This document shows positions 11,512 to 24,300 of a stretch of DNA of 64,000 nt, piece after piece. A program made the translations under genes and the position numbers. The stretch covers positions 55,784,591-55,848,590 of the forward strand of contig OZ022258.1 of the NCBI GenBank assembly GCA_963978905.1, written 5' to 3'. The stretch's first letter is position 1; each line of letters starts with the position of its first letter. Origin of the DNA: Trichostrongylus colubriformis (taxonomy: Eukaryota > Nematoda > Chromadorea > Rhabditida > Trichostrongylidae). The notes beneath the pieces are model-generated. The model was not told where the DNA came from. It searched no databases and saw only the letters and a list, made by a program, of their open reading frames with translations.

Positions 11512-14500
11512 ATGGACTGTAACATCAAGCGTAAGAAAGGTGTGAATTGGACGATACAGGAGAATGAGTTGGTCATCGAGTTGTTTCTGGACTGCTACGA
11601 TACGTACTACTTCAAATTCTCTGACGGTGAGCAACCTTGCCTAGTTCCCTTTCTCGCTCCTTTTTTATAAAACCCTGATCGATAGAAACATGATCACTTC
11701 ATTTCCCTGCATTTGGAATGGCAATAGTAATGTCTTGTTGTCGGGATTGGTATTCCTTCTACTTCACTGCACTTTTTCCATGGAAATGAAGTTGTGGAAT
11801 GGGTAACAATGTAAATGGTTGGAAATCAGCGACTTCAGAGCTGAAGGAGTGGACCTGACTGCAAACATAATGTCACCGAATCAGCAATAAAATGTATGAA
11901 AGTTTGGGACTTTCAAAGGACGTCTGTGCTACGGTGGCACTGTGATCCATCCTCAGTTTGGAACTGCGTGTTAATTTATTCCATTAAACTCACAGTGAAT
12001 GAAGGGTACCTCCTTCCGGTTTGAGAAACGAATACTAATATTTACGCGGGGAAGGGTCTATGTTACCAACTCTGCAAGAAGTGTCATCATTTACAGGTGC
12101 TCATTCCCAGCGTCTCTACCGTCATACCTAACCGGAATGAGATGTGGTAGTAGTCGTGTACATAGCAGTAACTATAATACGCATAACTTATGAATTTTGC
12201 GGACTAAAATGGGATGGAATCGTGGAGGGACATCAGCTCGTGGAGTACCCTCAAGAGCTCTTATCTTGATACTGCACTCTGCTGTTGCGTTCATACATTT
12301 GATACCTGTGATATCTCTTTTGTGTCTCCTTTGGCCCTCCCGTACGCCGTAATGAACATATCATATGCTTTTGCCAAAATCGGTGAAGCCTTCTCCATTG
12401 TGGCGACCAAGTGAGGGGCGTGGCCTCTAAGGTGGGTTGGGTTTGTGACGTCGTGCTGATTATTTATGCCCACCCTTCATTTTACAAAAGGTTGTGCGAG
12501 TTATTGCATATGAATAACTTTTGTGACTGGCAACTGCTATCCAGTTTCACTTTACAATCTCGACGGGACTCGATCTGTTGCATTTTAAAAGCGTGGATAA
12601 TTTAGGGTCAAAGAAGGGTATCAAAGCGGTGCGGGATTCTCTACACGAGAGATGGGCAGAACAACTAAATCGATTAGGATTCGCCGAACGAACACCGGCA
12701 CAAGTAGCTGAGAAAATCAAGAAGAGCATCATCATAACTCGGAAATATATCAACAACAACGTATGTCATAACACTTCATTGTTACATGCAAGTAGTTACA
12801 TAGTTGCCATCTATGTAGTCATGTCAAGTTCAATGACTGGAGTCACGACTTCGTTCAATAAGCCAGAAATGCAAATTCATATTTCTCTCTCTCTCTTGTT
12901 GCTCGCAGTGTCGGAATATTAATAACTTTGGGACTTCTCTTGCAGCGTTTCTCGTCCTTTGTTCTAGTTACCAGCCACCTTACTAGGGAGTTTCTCGTCC
13001 TTTGTTCTAATTACCAGCCATCTTGCCAGGGATCGATGGTGTAATTAGGAGTAGAATGGATTAGAGCAGTTTCGCTGATTCGTTGCTTCGCCCACATGAT
13101 TCTCTTCATTGTTTTTTTTTTCAGTTTAATTGAATCAGTTCAGCTTTATTTATCTTTCGATTTTATCCTTCTGTCCTCTCCCAGGATTCACTTACGGCCA
13201 CCCGTCGTCCTCCCCAATCTTCATAATCAAAGGATATAAAGGATGAAGTTTCTGGCGTTAATCGAGCCTTTCCTGGGATGCGCCGCACATTCTAGTTTAA
13301 GTCGGAATCATGGTGGTGGTTGGAGAATGTGATGTGGCCTACGCAATAACTTGCGGTGCCTAGCCGTTGTACAAGTCAGTGCTTCCATCCTACCAGACGA
13401 ATCTGGTACCAATTTACCGACCCTGGGGGATGGAAGGCTTGGTTGGCCTGAGCGGGCGTTGATGCGGAATTTGATCCCCGCACCACGAGAGTGGGTGCGC
13501 ACCACCCGTCACTCACCACATCCGTTATATCGTCATAATTACTCCGGTATTAATTAAGCAAAGGGTGTGTGAGTGCAGTGACAGCTATTCCCCAGTGGCA
13601 GGTTAAGGAACCGGACTTCGCTTAGCCAAATGATGTTTCATCTTAGGGGAGCGATTGCTCGTTGCCTATCGTGAAAGGCATATGCGCTGACACCTGCATT
13701 TTCTGCCCTGCAGTTCATTGTGAAGGCAATATAAGCATACCTATACACAGCCACAATCTAATTCAGGGTGAAAACATTCGTACGGGACGTGTGGATGACT
13801 TGCCGCCATTTCTAAGGCCACTTGAGAAGAAATTACGAGAAGAATACGCTAAGCAGGCGAATGGCTATGATCTCTCTTCTGGTGAGTATCACTTTCACTT
13901 TCATCTTGTTGCCTTCCCATGCAACTTTTTGCATTGCAGAAGATAGTGCTCTCCGGTTTTATGACCTACTGAAAGATGTAAAAGAAGAGTCGATGAGTTC
14001 TACGGGAGGCAAGGATGCTAGTGATAGTCACTCCGTGGATCTTGACATCGAGCCTAGTACCAGCGTTTTGTTCGAGGTATGTTAAATTTATTAATAATTG
14101 ATTCACATTTCATCACAATTGAATTCCACCTTATTTCTTATCACGTCTATATTTCTCGCTTATTTTAGTTAAACACACTTTACCTATTACTTCGTAAGCA
14201 GGGGATATACTTCTTGTGCAGATTTTGTAGTAACCATATTCACTTATTAGGGGCAGTAGGGTGCTAAATGCATGGGCTGTTTTACACCGACCAATGCGCA
14301 ATACTCGTTGTTTGCCTCCTCCCCTTTAATGGGCTGCCCAATAGTAGCTGGTGTGGATCCGCCTGCTAACTTCTTCCTCTCCACCTCGCCTATCGCTGTT
14401 CGAATGATTTGTTCAGGAAGACATATATTTTTATTTTCATATCTCATCTATACTTTTTTTCATGGTTCCATTCATGACATTCCCGTTTTACCCCTCAGGT

Positions 14501-15007
14501 AAAACGCTCTCTACGATTTCTATCCCTGGAATATTACAGAGTCCCATGACGCGTTTATCTCGGATGGCTAATATAACGCAGTCGCCGGATCCGCCTGTCG
14601 TTCCAGTGCTGCCATTCATGAACACTCCAATACTCCCAACAATAAATGGCAAGATAAAGAAGTGAGTCACAAATTGTCGGCTTATTGTTAGAAGTTCATT
14701 CGATTGGTGATTCAGTGCATTATTGCATAGATTTATCTAAAACTGTTGCTTGTGTTTGAGTGTTTATCTTTTTATTTGTTTTTCTTCAGTTACCTGAAGG
14801 TAGATATTCACGATTACTTTGAAAAAAACTTCATGTTAGGAAAAAAGTTTCAGGCGTCCCTGTGATGAAGAACTAGAAGACCTGGCTGTGAAACGTCAAC
14901 GCCTTCTGGATGCAGAATTAGAGCTTCTTGAACGAAAACGGCACCTAGTGGAAATGAAAATCAAATACTGGGAAGAGAAGACGAAACGCCTGTCAAGTAC
15001 GACGTAG
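11512..15007 (+). CDS. Myb/SANT-like DNA-binding domain protein, 7 exons
   Basis: A probable nuclear regulatory protein. Exons: 11512-11626, 12606-12760, 13767-13881, 13940-14076, 14260-14350 (least certain; weak donor, but required to keep phase), 14499-14661, 14854-15007. They give about 309 residues. Residues 10-90 form the domain: a basic start, then Trp13 in NWTIQENELVIELFLDCYDT, a kinked KFSDGSKKG joint, and a second helical part ending RTPAQVAEKIKKS. This is the Myb/SANT-like (Zeste/NAIF1-related) layout. The middle is acidic and Ser-rich, then Pro-rich (QSPDPPVVPVLPF). The last 50 residues form a charged Leu-heptad coiled coil (RLLDAELELLERK), probably for dimerisation. Frame stays open upstream of the chosen Met to 11383, so a longer N-terminus is possible. 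Domain-exapted transposase ancestry is common in this family; none is proven here. Confidence 0.8.
12947..13032. repeat. two tandem copies of a 43-bp unit
   Basis: GTTTCTCGTCCTTTGTTCTA begins both copies (12947-12989 and 12990-13032). They differ at about four positions. The repeat lies in intron 2 of the SANT gene. Confidence 0.85.
13255..13527 (-). mobile_element. tRNA-derived SINE-like repeat, copy A
   Basis: Read on the minus strand it starts with a pol III-like head (GTGACGGGTGGTGCGCACCCACTCTC) and a box-B-like GGGATCAAATTCC. A body follows that contains CAACGCCCGCTC, and the copy ends near GGGATGCGCCGCACATTC. The same order is found at 19262-19490 (minus) and, for the head only, at 40739-40860 and 48907-49040 (plus). 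It sits in intron 2 of the SANT gene. No coding potential. Confidence 0.65.
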
Positions 15008-18000
15008 TCTCCCCAGTAAATATTAATGAGAAGTTTTGGACCATGTTTCACGTGATGTAAGCTCTCTGTTATGCCGAAGCAGGGCGTCAAGGCTTGGCCC
15101 CAGTTTCCAAGTATGGGAACGCTGCATCCCTACAGGAGATGTTTCCCATAACATTGATCGGGAGGTGTTCTCCATAATTTTCCGTTCCCATTGCTGTCGT
15201 CGTTCCATCGATACCGGCATCCATTTCACGGCACTAGTGAATATTTAATTCCTGAACCGAAACGCATTGGCTTTCGCAATGGTCTGATGGGTGAGCTTTC
15301 GCTACTTTTACCTACCCATTGTGAGAAAGGTCGTGTATCTGCCGCTGAAATATTCTATCCTTATTACTTGTACTCGTGAGCTTTTACTCTCTTCCATTCC
15401 TGTTAGGGGAGAATAATGCTGTTTTCTCTAGTCTTATGCACGAAAAAAACTCGAATGAGTTTGTGCACGTCCCCGATTTTCCCATAAACCACATCTCGAT
15501 GTGACAGATAGCAGGGTCTAATTGTATCTATCAAACATAATGTGGAAAAATTCGGAATTGTATCGATATTTTGTGGACAATTTTTTCCAGACCTTCCATT
15601 TTCCATGTACCTGCTGATTGTTTTTCTTGCTTTCTATAATGGTACGTTTAAAGTCCCGTAGCTTTTTGATTTTTACTTCGCGCGTTACTTTAACATTCTT
15701 TTATTTGCGTGCTTGGAAAGCCGAGGAATTAATCAAATCGATCTGATTGCATTTTTCCTGGATTCTAAAGAAATAGCTGTGAATGTTTTTATGGGCTTTT
15801 ATGACATCATATCTCATCTCTTAAGTCTGTAGTGAACTTTGCGTTTTGCTGACATTAAAGACTTCTTTTCTTGTGGTGTCTCTTTCCTTATATTCATTTG
15901 TATCATTACATAGTCTGTATCCATTAAAATTTATCAAGCCGATCTTTGTGTGTGTAAAGACGAAAGTAAGTGATGAAAGCAGTTTGGGTTGGAGTCGAAG
16001 TCGTTTATCAGATAACAAAGTTTCGTTGAAATTGTATTTTACCTTGGTTTTTTTTTGTACAAAAAATTCCGTTAATAAGTGAAGCATTGAGTCTTGAACA
16101 CACAGAGCGCAAAGTTCCAAAAATATTCATAATATAGCAAAATAACATCGGTACTAGTTAGTGGACCCCTTCGAATGACAAATTGCTAACAATAGTATAC
16201 TTGGAACGACAAGCTCATTAAGAGCCCGGAGTGCTCTAGAGAGATGGGTTTTCATTTAAACATGGTTAGAAATACGAAGTTGCAAGAAGAAACTAAAGCA
16301 ACAAGGAGTCAAGCAAGCCAATTTGAGGTATTTTTTGGGCATAAACTTCACTATGTTCGAGTAGAGCGAGCAGCGGGCTTCCATATGGTGTAGGCGACCC
16401 TAGGGAAGAACCAAAAATTGATAACTAAGCAGGTGCATTACACGAAATCACAACAATTTTTCGAACAGCCTAATAGAAATGCTGCTCCAGCCCTTGCATG
16501 CACAAGATGATGCATATTAGAAAGACCAAATGAGAGGTTATGCTTTATCTTGAATTGAGAAAAAAAAGATGTACCGGTGTTCACGCGTTGTTTACCAATC
16601 TGTGGAAGACCTCCTCGAAGGAACAGTCATCAGCAAAAGGTGTCTTCTCATTAGCAGGAGCTTGATCGTTGGCAAGGATCCCATCTAACTGCTTCTGATC
16701 TGAATTTAATGTTTGTAACTGAACTGAACAGGATTGAGCCCTATCATTATTTCACTCGCCCGTTAGCTGCTATACCCTACAAAGCTAACTTTAGCGAAAA
16801 TTATTAGATGACTGTGAGTGGGTACATGTTTTCATATAATTATGCTTAAGCGCTCTTAACGAGCTGCAAAACTACGAAGTTTTCAATAGGACTCTTACAA
16901 ATTGCCCGTTTGAAGTGTTATCTAAACTATGTTATGCCCTGTGAACCAGGCTCAACAGGAATCGTGGGAAATTTCCGAAGAATACGACACACCCTCAAAA
17001 AAATTTTATCCGGTACTATTCCCTCGAAATTTTACGAAAAATAGATCTTTTTAGAAAAGGCCGTCAATCGATAATCATATCATGGCCACCTCATACAAAG
17101 TATGATTAGCAACCTTTTTTTGAAGATCCCCTCATCGCTTACTATCGAAGCAGCACGATGAAAACAGCGCTGGGACTTCTCATCAAATAGCTGTGTCATT
17201 ATCAGCGGCAGCGGTAGTCGGCTGCAGTCGTGCTTTACTCGACTTTGAACGGAATGTAGCGAGTCTTTCAAGGAATAGACGACATACTATAATGATCGCT
17301 CTAAGACGATTTCAAATGATTCCAAATGATTATCGAACCACATAGGCATCCGACGGGAATTGCTGTCGATACATATCGTACGTTTCGAGATGAAGCAAAT
17401 TTAGGATTCACGAATTGTTGGACGGGTAAGCAAGCAAACAAAAAACCATATTACGGAGCAAACAAAAAACCATATCAGAAGGCTTCGGGAGATAGGCATT
17501 GCTGTCAGTATCATACGTTTCATAAAGCAAACTTAATATTTACGAATTGTTCGACGGATGACTAAGCAATCCTCTTTTTCAAATCTTGATGTAGGAATAG
17601 TATTATATATGTAAACCTAGTACGTCGAGATAAAAATTGTAATCTGTCGGAGCCTTTACTATGCGCTCACGAGAACAAGTGTGCCGTAAAGGTCCCGAGC
17701 CACGTTTTAAGCATCTTCACACAGCAAATGAAACTTTTTTTTGAAAATGTTGTGTTCAGAACATTCAAAAACCCTTAATTAGGGCTCTGGAAGGTTTTAA
17801 AAGATAGTTTCAGCGAAGATGCGTAAGTCTGTGTAACATAGTCTGTTTCTGGACCAGTCTTTGTAAATACTAAATAAGCCATACAAGGGCGGACGGTAAG
17901 ATTTGTCCGGAAGTTCCTGAAACTTAGTAATCAGCTGGCCTAAATGTGGTTGAATGGGCCAGCCTGCCCTCATTACACAACGATTTCGAAGAGAAGTCGA

Positions 18001-18048
18001 GTGCGTGGCGCATCTCAGCAGCAAGTTTATCCACGGCAAATGCTTCTA
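15008..18048. other. intergenic stretch without a recognised gene
   Basis: It lies between the SANT gene and the 3' end of ferroportin, which run toward each other. Open frames at 15821-16120 occur on both strands, lack splice or start context, and are AT-rich. A short direct repeat (ACAAAAAACCATAT) lies near 17437-17475. Nothing else stands out. Confidence 0.45.
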
Positions 18049-18182
18049 CAGTCCATTTCAGAGCGCTCGATAGGTCGTGGCCTACGGACTTGGGTGAAAG
18101 TGTGTCAAACTCGCTCATCCCACCACACACTCTCACTCTCGCCACGCAGGCCACGCCCTACCTAGCGCTGTAGAATGAACCG
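18049..18182. mobile_element. CAGTCC...GGACTG mini-element, diverged copy
   Basis: Matches the element at 42787-42920: CAGTCCATTTCAGAGCGCT at the left, the shared ACTTGGGTG and CTCTCACTCTCGCCAC interior, and CCACGCCCTACCTAGCGCT at the right. It is flanked by TA. It lies 184 bases beyond the ferroportin stop codon. Confidence 0.7.
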
Positions 18183-18366
18183 TACTTCAGTTGTTTTCAA
18201 ATTCGTTAAGAAGATTTTGGTCGAAACTAATGTCGAATCAGGCACTAATTCGCAGTCATCCGATGATTTATTCTCTAAACTACATCTTTTGAACAAGTTC
18301 TTTGGTGACGTTCACGTGACGCAGTAATATAAATAATAACAAAATAATATTTTAATTACACCATTG

Positions 18367-21300
18367 TCATAAACGTATTTCTTCTTGTTGATCATTACCT
18401 TCAGACAGTTTTCCTTGTTTCTCAGGCGGTGGATGCTGAAAGAGAAATCAGGAAGGTCGATAACCACCAGCAACGACAAAGAATAAACATATACATATGA
18501 CGTCACACCACAACAGTGGTTGATGTTGTCAACATTAAAGCAATGTTTACCTTGATAAGGTAATAAACAAACGAAAGGTATCCTGATGTGACGAATCCGT
18601 ACGATATCAAAATGCATATACCAAATGTCGACGGGTCAGGTAAAATAATCACCAGTACATCCTGTAAGCATTGTAATGTATCATTGATGTAAGTAATTCA
18701 TACTGAACTGAATATTTAATATAGTTATACTTTGGACAATATATTAGGTTGCCCCGAAAGTTCCGGAACACCTCGAACTCTTTCTTTCAAATTTATTTCT
18801 TTACAACATAAAGCAATTTGCAGCATGTCATATATCACTCGGAAGAGAATTTTCTACTCTACAGAATAACATGTCTTGTTAACTGAAATGTGTTTATGTT
18901 GTAAAGAAATGAATTTAAAGAAGTGCTCGAGGTGTTCCGGAACTTTTGGGAACCTAATAATACTTATGCTATCACATAATGATAGTGATGATTACAATGT
19001 GATAATATGATAAGTGGATAGACTTTAAGGGAGAAATACTAAGAGGAATCCTCTCAGTGAATTCTGCAGATATTTGTGAGCCACGTATAAGACTGATGGC
19101 TTACTTTAAGTACTGAGAATGTCTGGCACAGAGCATTATGTACACCGAAAACAGTGTTTCGATCGGTTTCTGGTACTCCCTCTTGCATGATGTGAATGAT
19201 TGAGAGATCAGCCATCCACAGCCCTGAATGTACGTTTAAAAAAGGCTGAAGTATTCAAAATTGCTTAGTCTCTTTTGGGATGCGCCACGCATTCCACTAT
19301 CCATATGGAATCGTAGTGGCACACGAATGGGCTCGACCCATACAAAGGCTTCCGGGGGAAACACGGCCTTTGAACTAGTCAGTGCTATTATCCATCGGGG
19401 CTCCGGAGAATCAGGGTTTGGATGACCTGATGAAATGGTCATCCAGGATTTGATCCTCGGACAATGCAAATTTGTTTGTGGCATTTGTGGCAGTGGCATT
19501 TGTCATTACTATACACCCACCATTTTTACTTCTTTATATCTCTTTTATACTATCACCTTTTCGCTTCTTATACATCTCTTTTTAATTTGAGAGAAAGCGC
19601 TCTGTAGAGGTGAATCCTTCTTGCACCTGAATTTGAAATCTGTAGTGCGTTTCCACTAGCTTTCTGACACCCGCGTTCATAATCTCTAAAATCCTAATTC
19701 TACTTTCATTGAGCTTCGTCTAGAGGTCCTGTCAAAAAGGGCGACTAATGATTAAATACTTAGAAGTGAGTTACCGAATCGTGCTGTAGCAATTCCACTG
19801 AGAAACGTGATGATGCTATCCAGGCTCTGTGCATTGCCGACTTCTCCAGATTGAGAAACGGAACTCTAAACAATAATTATTTCGTGACATGATTTGTAAT
19901 ATAACGCCATTTATATATTAACAGTCCTTTGTGGCCATTGCCTGACTTGTACGTGGTGCTGTACCTGCGTAGTTCGACCATGAAAATATCCTTGTGGGTC
20001 GAACGGCGAGCCAGGAAGCCATATGGAGATTACGGCCACAATCAGACAAATTTGTTGGCACTGCAAGCAATTGAAGATAGTAAGAGCGATGAGTGAAGGT
20101 TGAAATGATAAGACATGTTCTTTTTAACTGGTTAATTCGATTGTTGTGTGTTTATGCGCTTACAAATGTCTACAAAATCAGGGAACAATCATATGGTGTT
20201 ATAACTTTTAAAAAACGATATGTGGCGAAACTAGTGCCAAAGAGCGCACTTATCACCTCCTGACCTAGGTGCGTTTCGATGAGGTAGGTGCCGATAGTTC
20301 AAACCGCGTTCATACTTTGCGGTGCCGATGGCAGGACGTGGTGGCGTCTCTCTGTGTCTCCACCTGTGCCACCCTGTCTCGTTGCTTGCTTCGTCTTAGC
20401 ACATCCTCTGTGCCACTCTGCCTAGCTGCCTGTGTACACAGCCACGTCTTGCCGGCGCAAGGTATGAACGCGAACCCAACTCTGCATAACCCGTTCCATG
20501 ATGCAAGGCGCGTCTTTAACATTGTCAAAGCGAGAAGGGGTGCAGAGTGGCGTGATAACCCAGCACGGTGGTACGAATTTGTGGTTTGTATTTAACGACC
20601 TGACATACCCAGGATCGCTTGTATCGGTAGGCTGGCGAAGTAATACAGTGATTTGCTCATTGTTTGGTAAGTCAACGTTCAGTCTAACGATAGCTTCGCA
20701 TCCCATGCTACTATCTGCTCGAGTGTCGATGAATGCGTGAAGCCTTTAAAAAGATTTTCAGTGGCGTCATGCAATGAGATGAAGATTTTGAAGGCAGTTG
20801 TGAGGATAGTTTGAGAAGAGCTTGAAAATATAATTGGATATGAAAGTCTAAGTGCTTAGTGGTAGAAAGTGTAAAATACGGAATGACATTGTTAAAAACC
20901 TTAGAAATAAGAAGCTGTTCCCACTCTTCCCACCACTGATTCCGTAAAGGGGCAGGTCACGTCAAATTAGGTAGCACCTGTTTAGAAAGAGCTGCCTTCT
21001 TCAAAGCTCAGCGCACTCTTTTCACCGGATTGCGCCTCAGGTATGGGCCTTCTTAGACCCAGCTCTCATATGGGTGACTTACACTAAATGTTCTCATTAC
21101 GCGCATTATCCCTACCACTGTCTTGACTACACCTCCACCTTTGCTGATGTGTTTCAGCCCGTTTCTTGCTTCTAGAAGTAGACCTTTTATCCTGTCGTTA
21201 TCACAGACAGAAACACCTGTTAAAGCAGTTTCTTCAACGGATGGACGAATGCGCGATTAAAGACAGGTTGTCTCAATCTTACGTGGCATTTAATCTGTTA

Positions 21301-24300
21301 GCACTCAACCAAGTCAATAATGACCTTAAAGGCACAGTTAACGATAATATGAGTACGTTGGTTCCGTCAGCAAATAGATAGCCCCTTCCACAAGGGCAAA
21401 GCGTATGCCATCATTACGACGCGAGGCTGGGTGCTTAACGCGTAAGGAACATGTAGATAAGATGACGGCCACCGCTTCAAGATGGCCCACACCCATCTTC
21501 CATTCAACCAGCTGGTGAGCAGTGGCTTTTACGTGAATGAGAGGCATGACATCGACTGCGATAAGAAATGATAGAAAGTACTCACATTGTAAAAACAACC
21601 TTATCGGATATTATCACGTAAAAGCTTGTCCAAATATTACTTGCTTTTGAGCTGCAAACTCGTCGAATCCAAAGGTCGGAAACACTAAATTTTCAAGGAC
21701 TCCGAAAAGTTTCCCCGTTTCTTCTCCACAGTTGTGTTCTTTAGCACTCCCAGAGTCTTTATGGAGCGCGACGGGGCACGAAAGTTATCGTGAATGGTGC
21801 CTTTAAGTAGGTTCAATGAAAGTATGAAGCCTGTGTTAGCGCAATAAGTGAGAAGTTAGTTCTTCGGCAAAAATTGTCGCGGTACGTCGTCGATACATCA
21901 CACCTACAGTAGCTTTGAGAGTGAAATTTTGAAGCTTTGCTGCAATGACGCGCATCATGCTCTACTACAGGTCAATCCATTTATTATAGACCCTGTCTAC
22001 AATGGGATATAGTAAAGTTCGACCTTATCCTCTTCTTAGCGTCATGGAACTTTTCTTCTTCAGCGTATTGGTAACTAGAGCTCACCGTGAGCCCGAGCAG
22101 TCCTGCTTTCCGTACTCCCAGTCGTCGTTCCACGAACGCATACGATAGTGCGCCAAGAATTCCCATGGCTGAACCGTAGGATCTGAATTATAGTGGCATT
22201 GTATGCGGAAGAATAATTAATGCGGAATTACTCGACCGTTCTGTTTATAACCATCCACTGAGGGGAAGGCAATAGAAAAATCGCAAGCGTTTCGTCTCAA
22301 CACCAAGTCCAGCTCAAGCGTTGCGCCGAGGAACATTTTTAGTGATGAAACCCCCCCCCCCCCTCTCAGAACAACCCCAATCATGCAACCCATCTCCATC
22401 CCTCGCCTCCCCACCATCATCCATAGCCCGAATGCTGTCATTGTATAATAGTAGAAGTGTTTTTTTTTCAAATAGCTGAAAAGATGGACAATCAATAACT
22501 ATGGCTCTGCTCACTAGTACAAGGCATGATTATCGGCTCAACAAATTTTGAAAAATACGAACCCTTTTTTCCAACTTCAACCACGACCTTCCCCGACTTT
22601 CTTCGATAATTTCTGAAGCCATTCCTATTTTTTGCCCAAATCCGGATCCACATATAGCGAGAAAAGGATCAAATCGGTGAAAATGAGCGTAACTCACCTA
22701 AAAGCTCCAAGCACGAAATCCGACAAACCAGCCGATTGACCGTATCCGACGGCCAACTGGAATGAGTAGAGCCATGACCAATTTTAAGATGAAAAATAAT
22801 AATGCGAATGCGTACACCATCAAATCCCATCACAGTCATGAAGAGCAATGCCATACCAAATGCGGCAGCAATTACCGTTTGACGAAAGTAGGTTCTTAAC
22901 ACGTCTGGGATGCTTTCGAGCACGGCTACCACGCCCGTTTTGCCTGAATTCGAGCTACACTCAAAAAATTGAAGAAATGATGAAGAGGGATCTACTGATA
23001 TAGATGCTCAGGGAAACTACAGGTGACCTTGTCCTTTTTGTTCCGCCTCTTTCCGTTCTTTGTGTGCGAGTTTCGGCTGTCGTATATACAACGCCCGCAG
23101 TAGTAACGCCTTTGATGCCATTGATACTAAACTGAACGCGCCGAATATTGCACACGTGACTTGGAGATCCCAAGCCGTTACGAGCACCTGAAATCAGCAG
23201 TATAATTTTGTTGCAAGGTATTTTCAATCCTTTCATTTTTTCTTTTACAAGAAGTGTTTCAAGAGCGTTTCCATTTGCCGCTGCATCTACTAGCTTACTT
23301 GCGCCAGCATATCCCTCTCCTCAGTTTGTTTCGAGCAATGGAAAAAGGTTTCTTCTGCAGGTTATAATAAGTAGTTTGAATTCATAATAAGCAGTAACTA
23401 GTATATCAATTTATAATTAGTAGCTTGAAAAAATTTTCTGCTGTCTATAATAAGTAGTTTAAATTTTTAGTAAGTAGCAATTAGTAGCCAACAACTTTAA
23501 AAAGTTGCACTTTTGATAGTTTGCTTAAGTGAGCACAGCTATCCTCTGGGGCGTGTTCTGTGAGATGGGCGTGGCTTAACACATCTGGTAACATCGGATC
23601 GTCACCGCGCGCAGCAGATGATCACGTTGCAAGCTGGCCGCACTAGGAAGTTCGGTGTCAATGCGTAATCGGATTCAATTCGAGTGGGTGATGCACACCC
23701 TGGCACATCGGCCATACCCTTTATGTGTATTGTGCCACTGCTGGGGTTCCACTCTTCTGAAAAGCTCAAATTCTCCTTTTGTTACGCCTTACTTCACGGC
23801 TAGCGTCCCAAGTGCTACTGAGCTTCCTTCACTGTATTTTGATAGCCTGCAAGGGATCACTCATGAATTATATCAATTCTATTTGATTTTGCTTATAACT
23901 GTTTCTTATAACGAATTCAAAAAAGCGTACAATCATTGCAATTCAACCGCACCCCGGTAATGATCGGTGAAATCACATTGGTTAACTGATCCAGAGCTGT
24001 TAGAGTGGCGTTAAAACCTGGAAGTTATGTCTCAAGCTGATTAAACTACAGTGAATCTTGTAACAATACAGTATTCTGAAAAAATTTCTACAAAAAATGA
24101 GCAAGGTAATCAAAGCAAAATAGAACGGAAAAACCATAATTTGAGAATACAAGATTTTAATCAAGTGGAATGTTATGCAAATGAAGAGCTGTTAGATGCG
24201 AACATAGTAAAAACTCACTTGACAGTGTATCCCCGTCACTGAGCACTACGACCCAATCCCGAGAAAGGAGAAATTTTTCGGCATTCAAGAAAAGACGATT

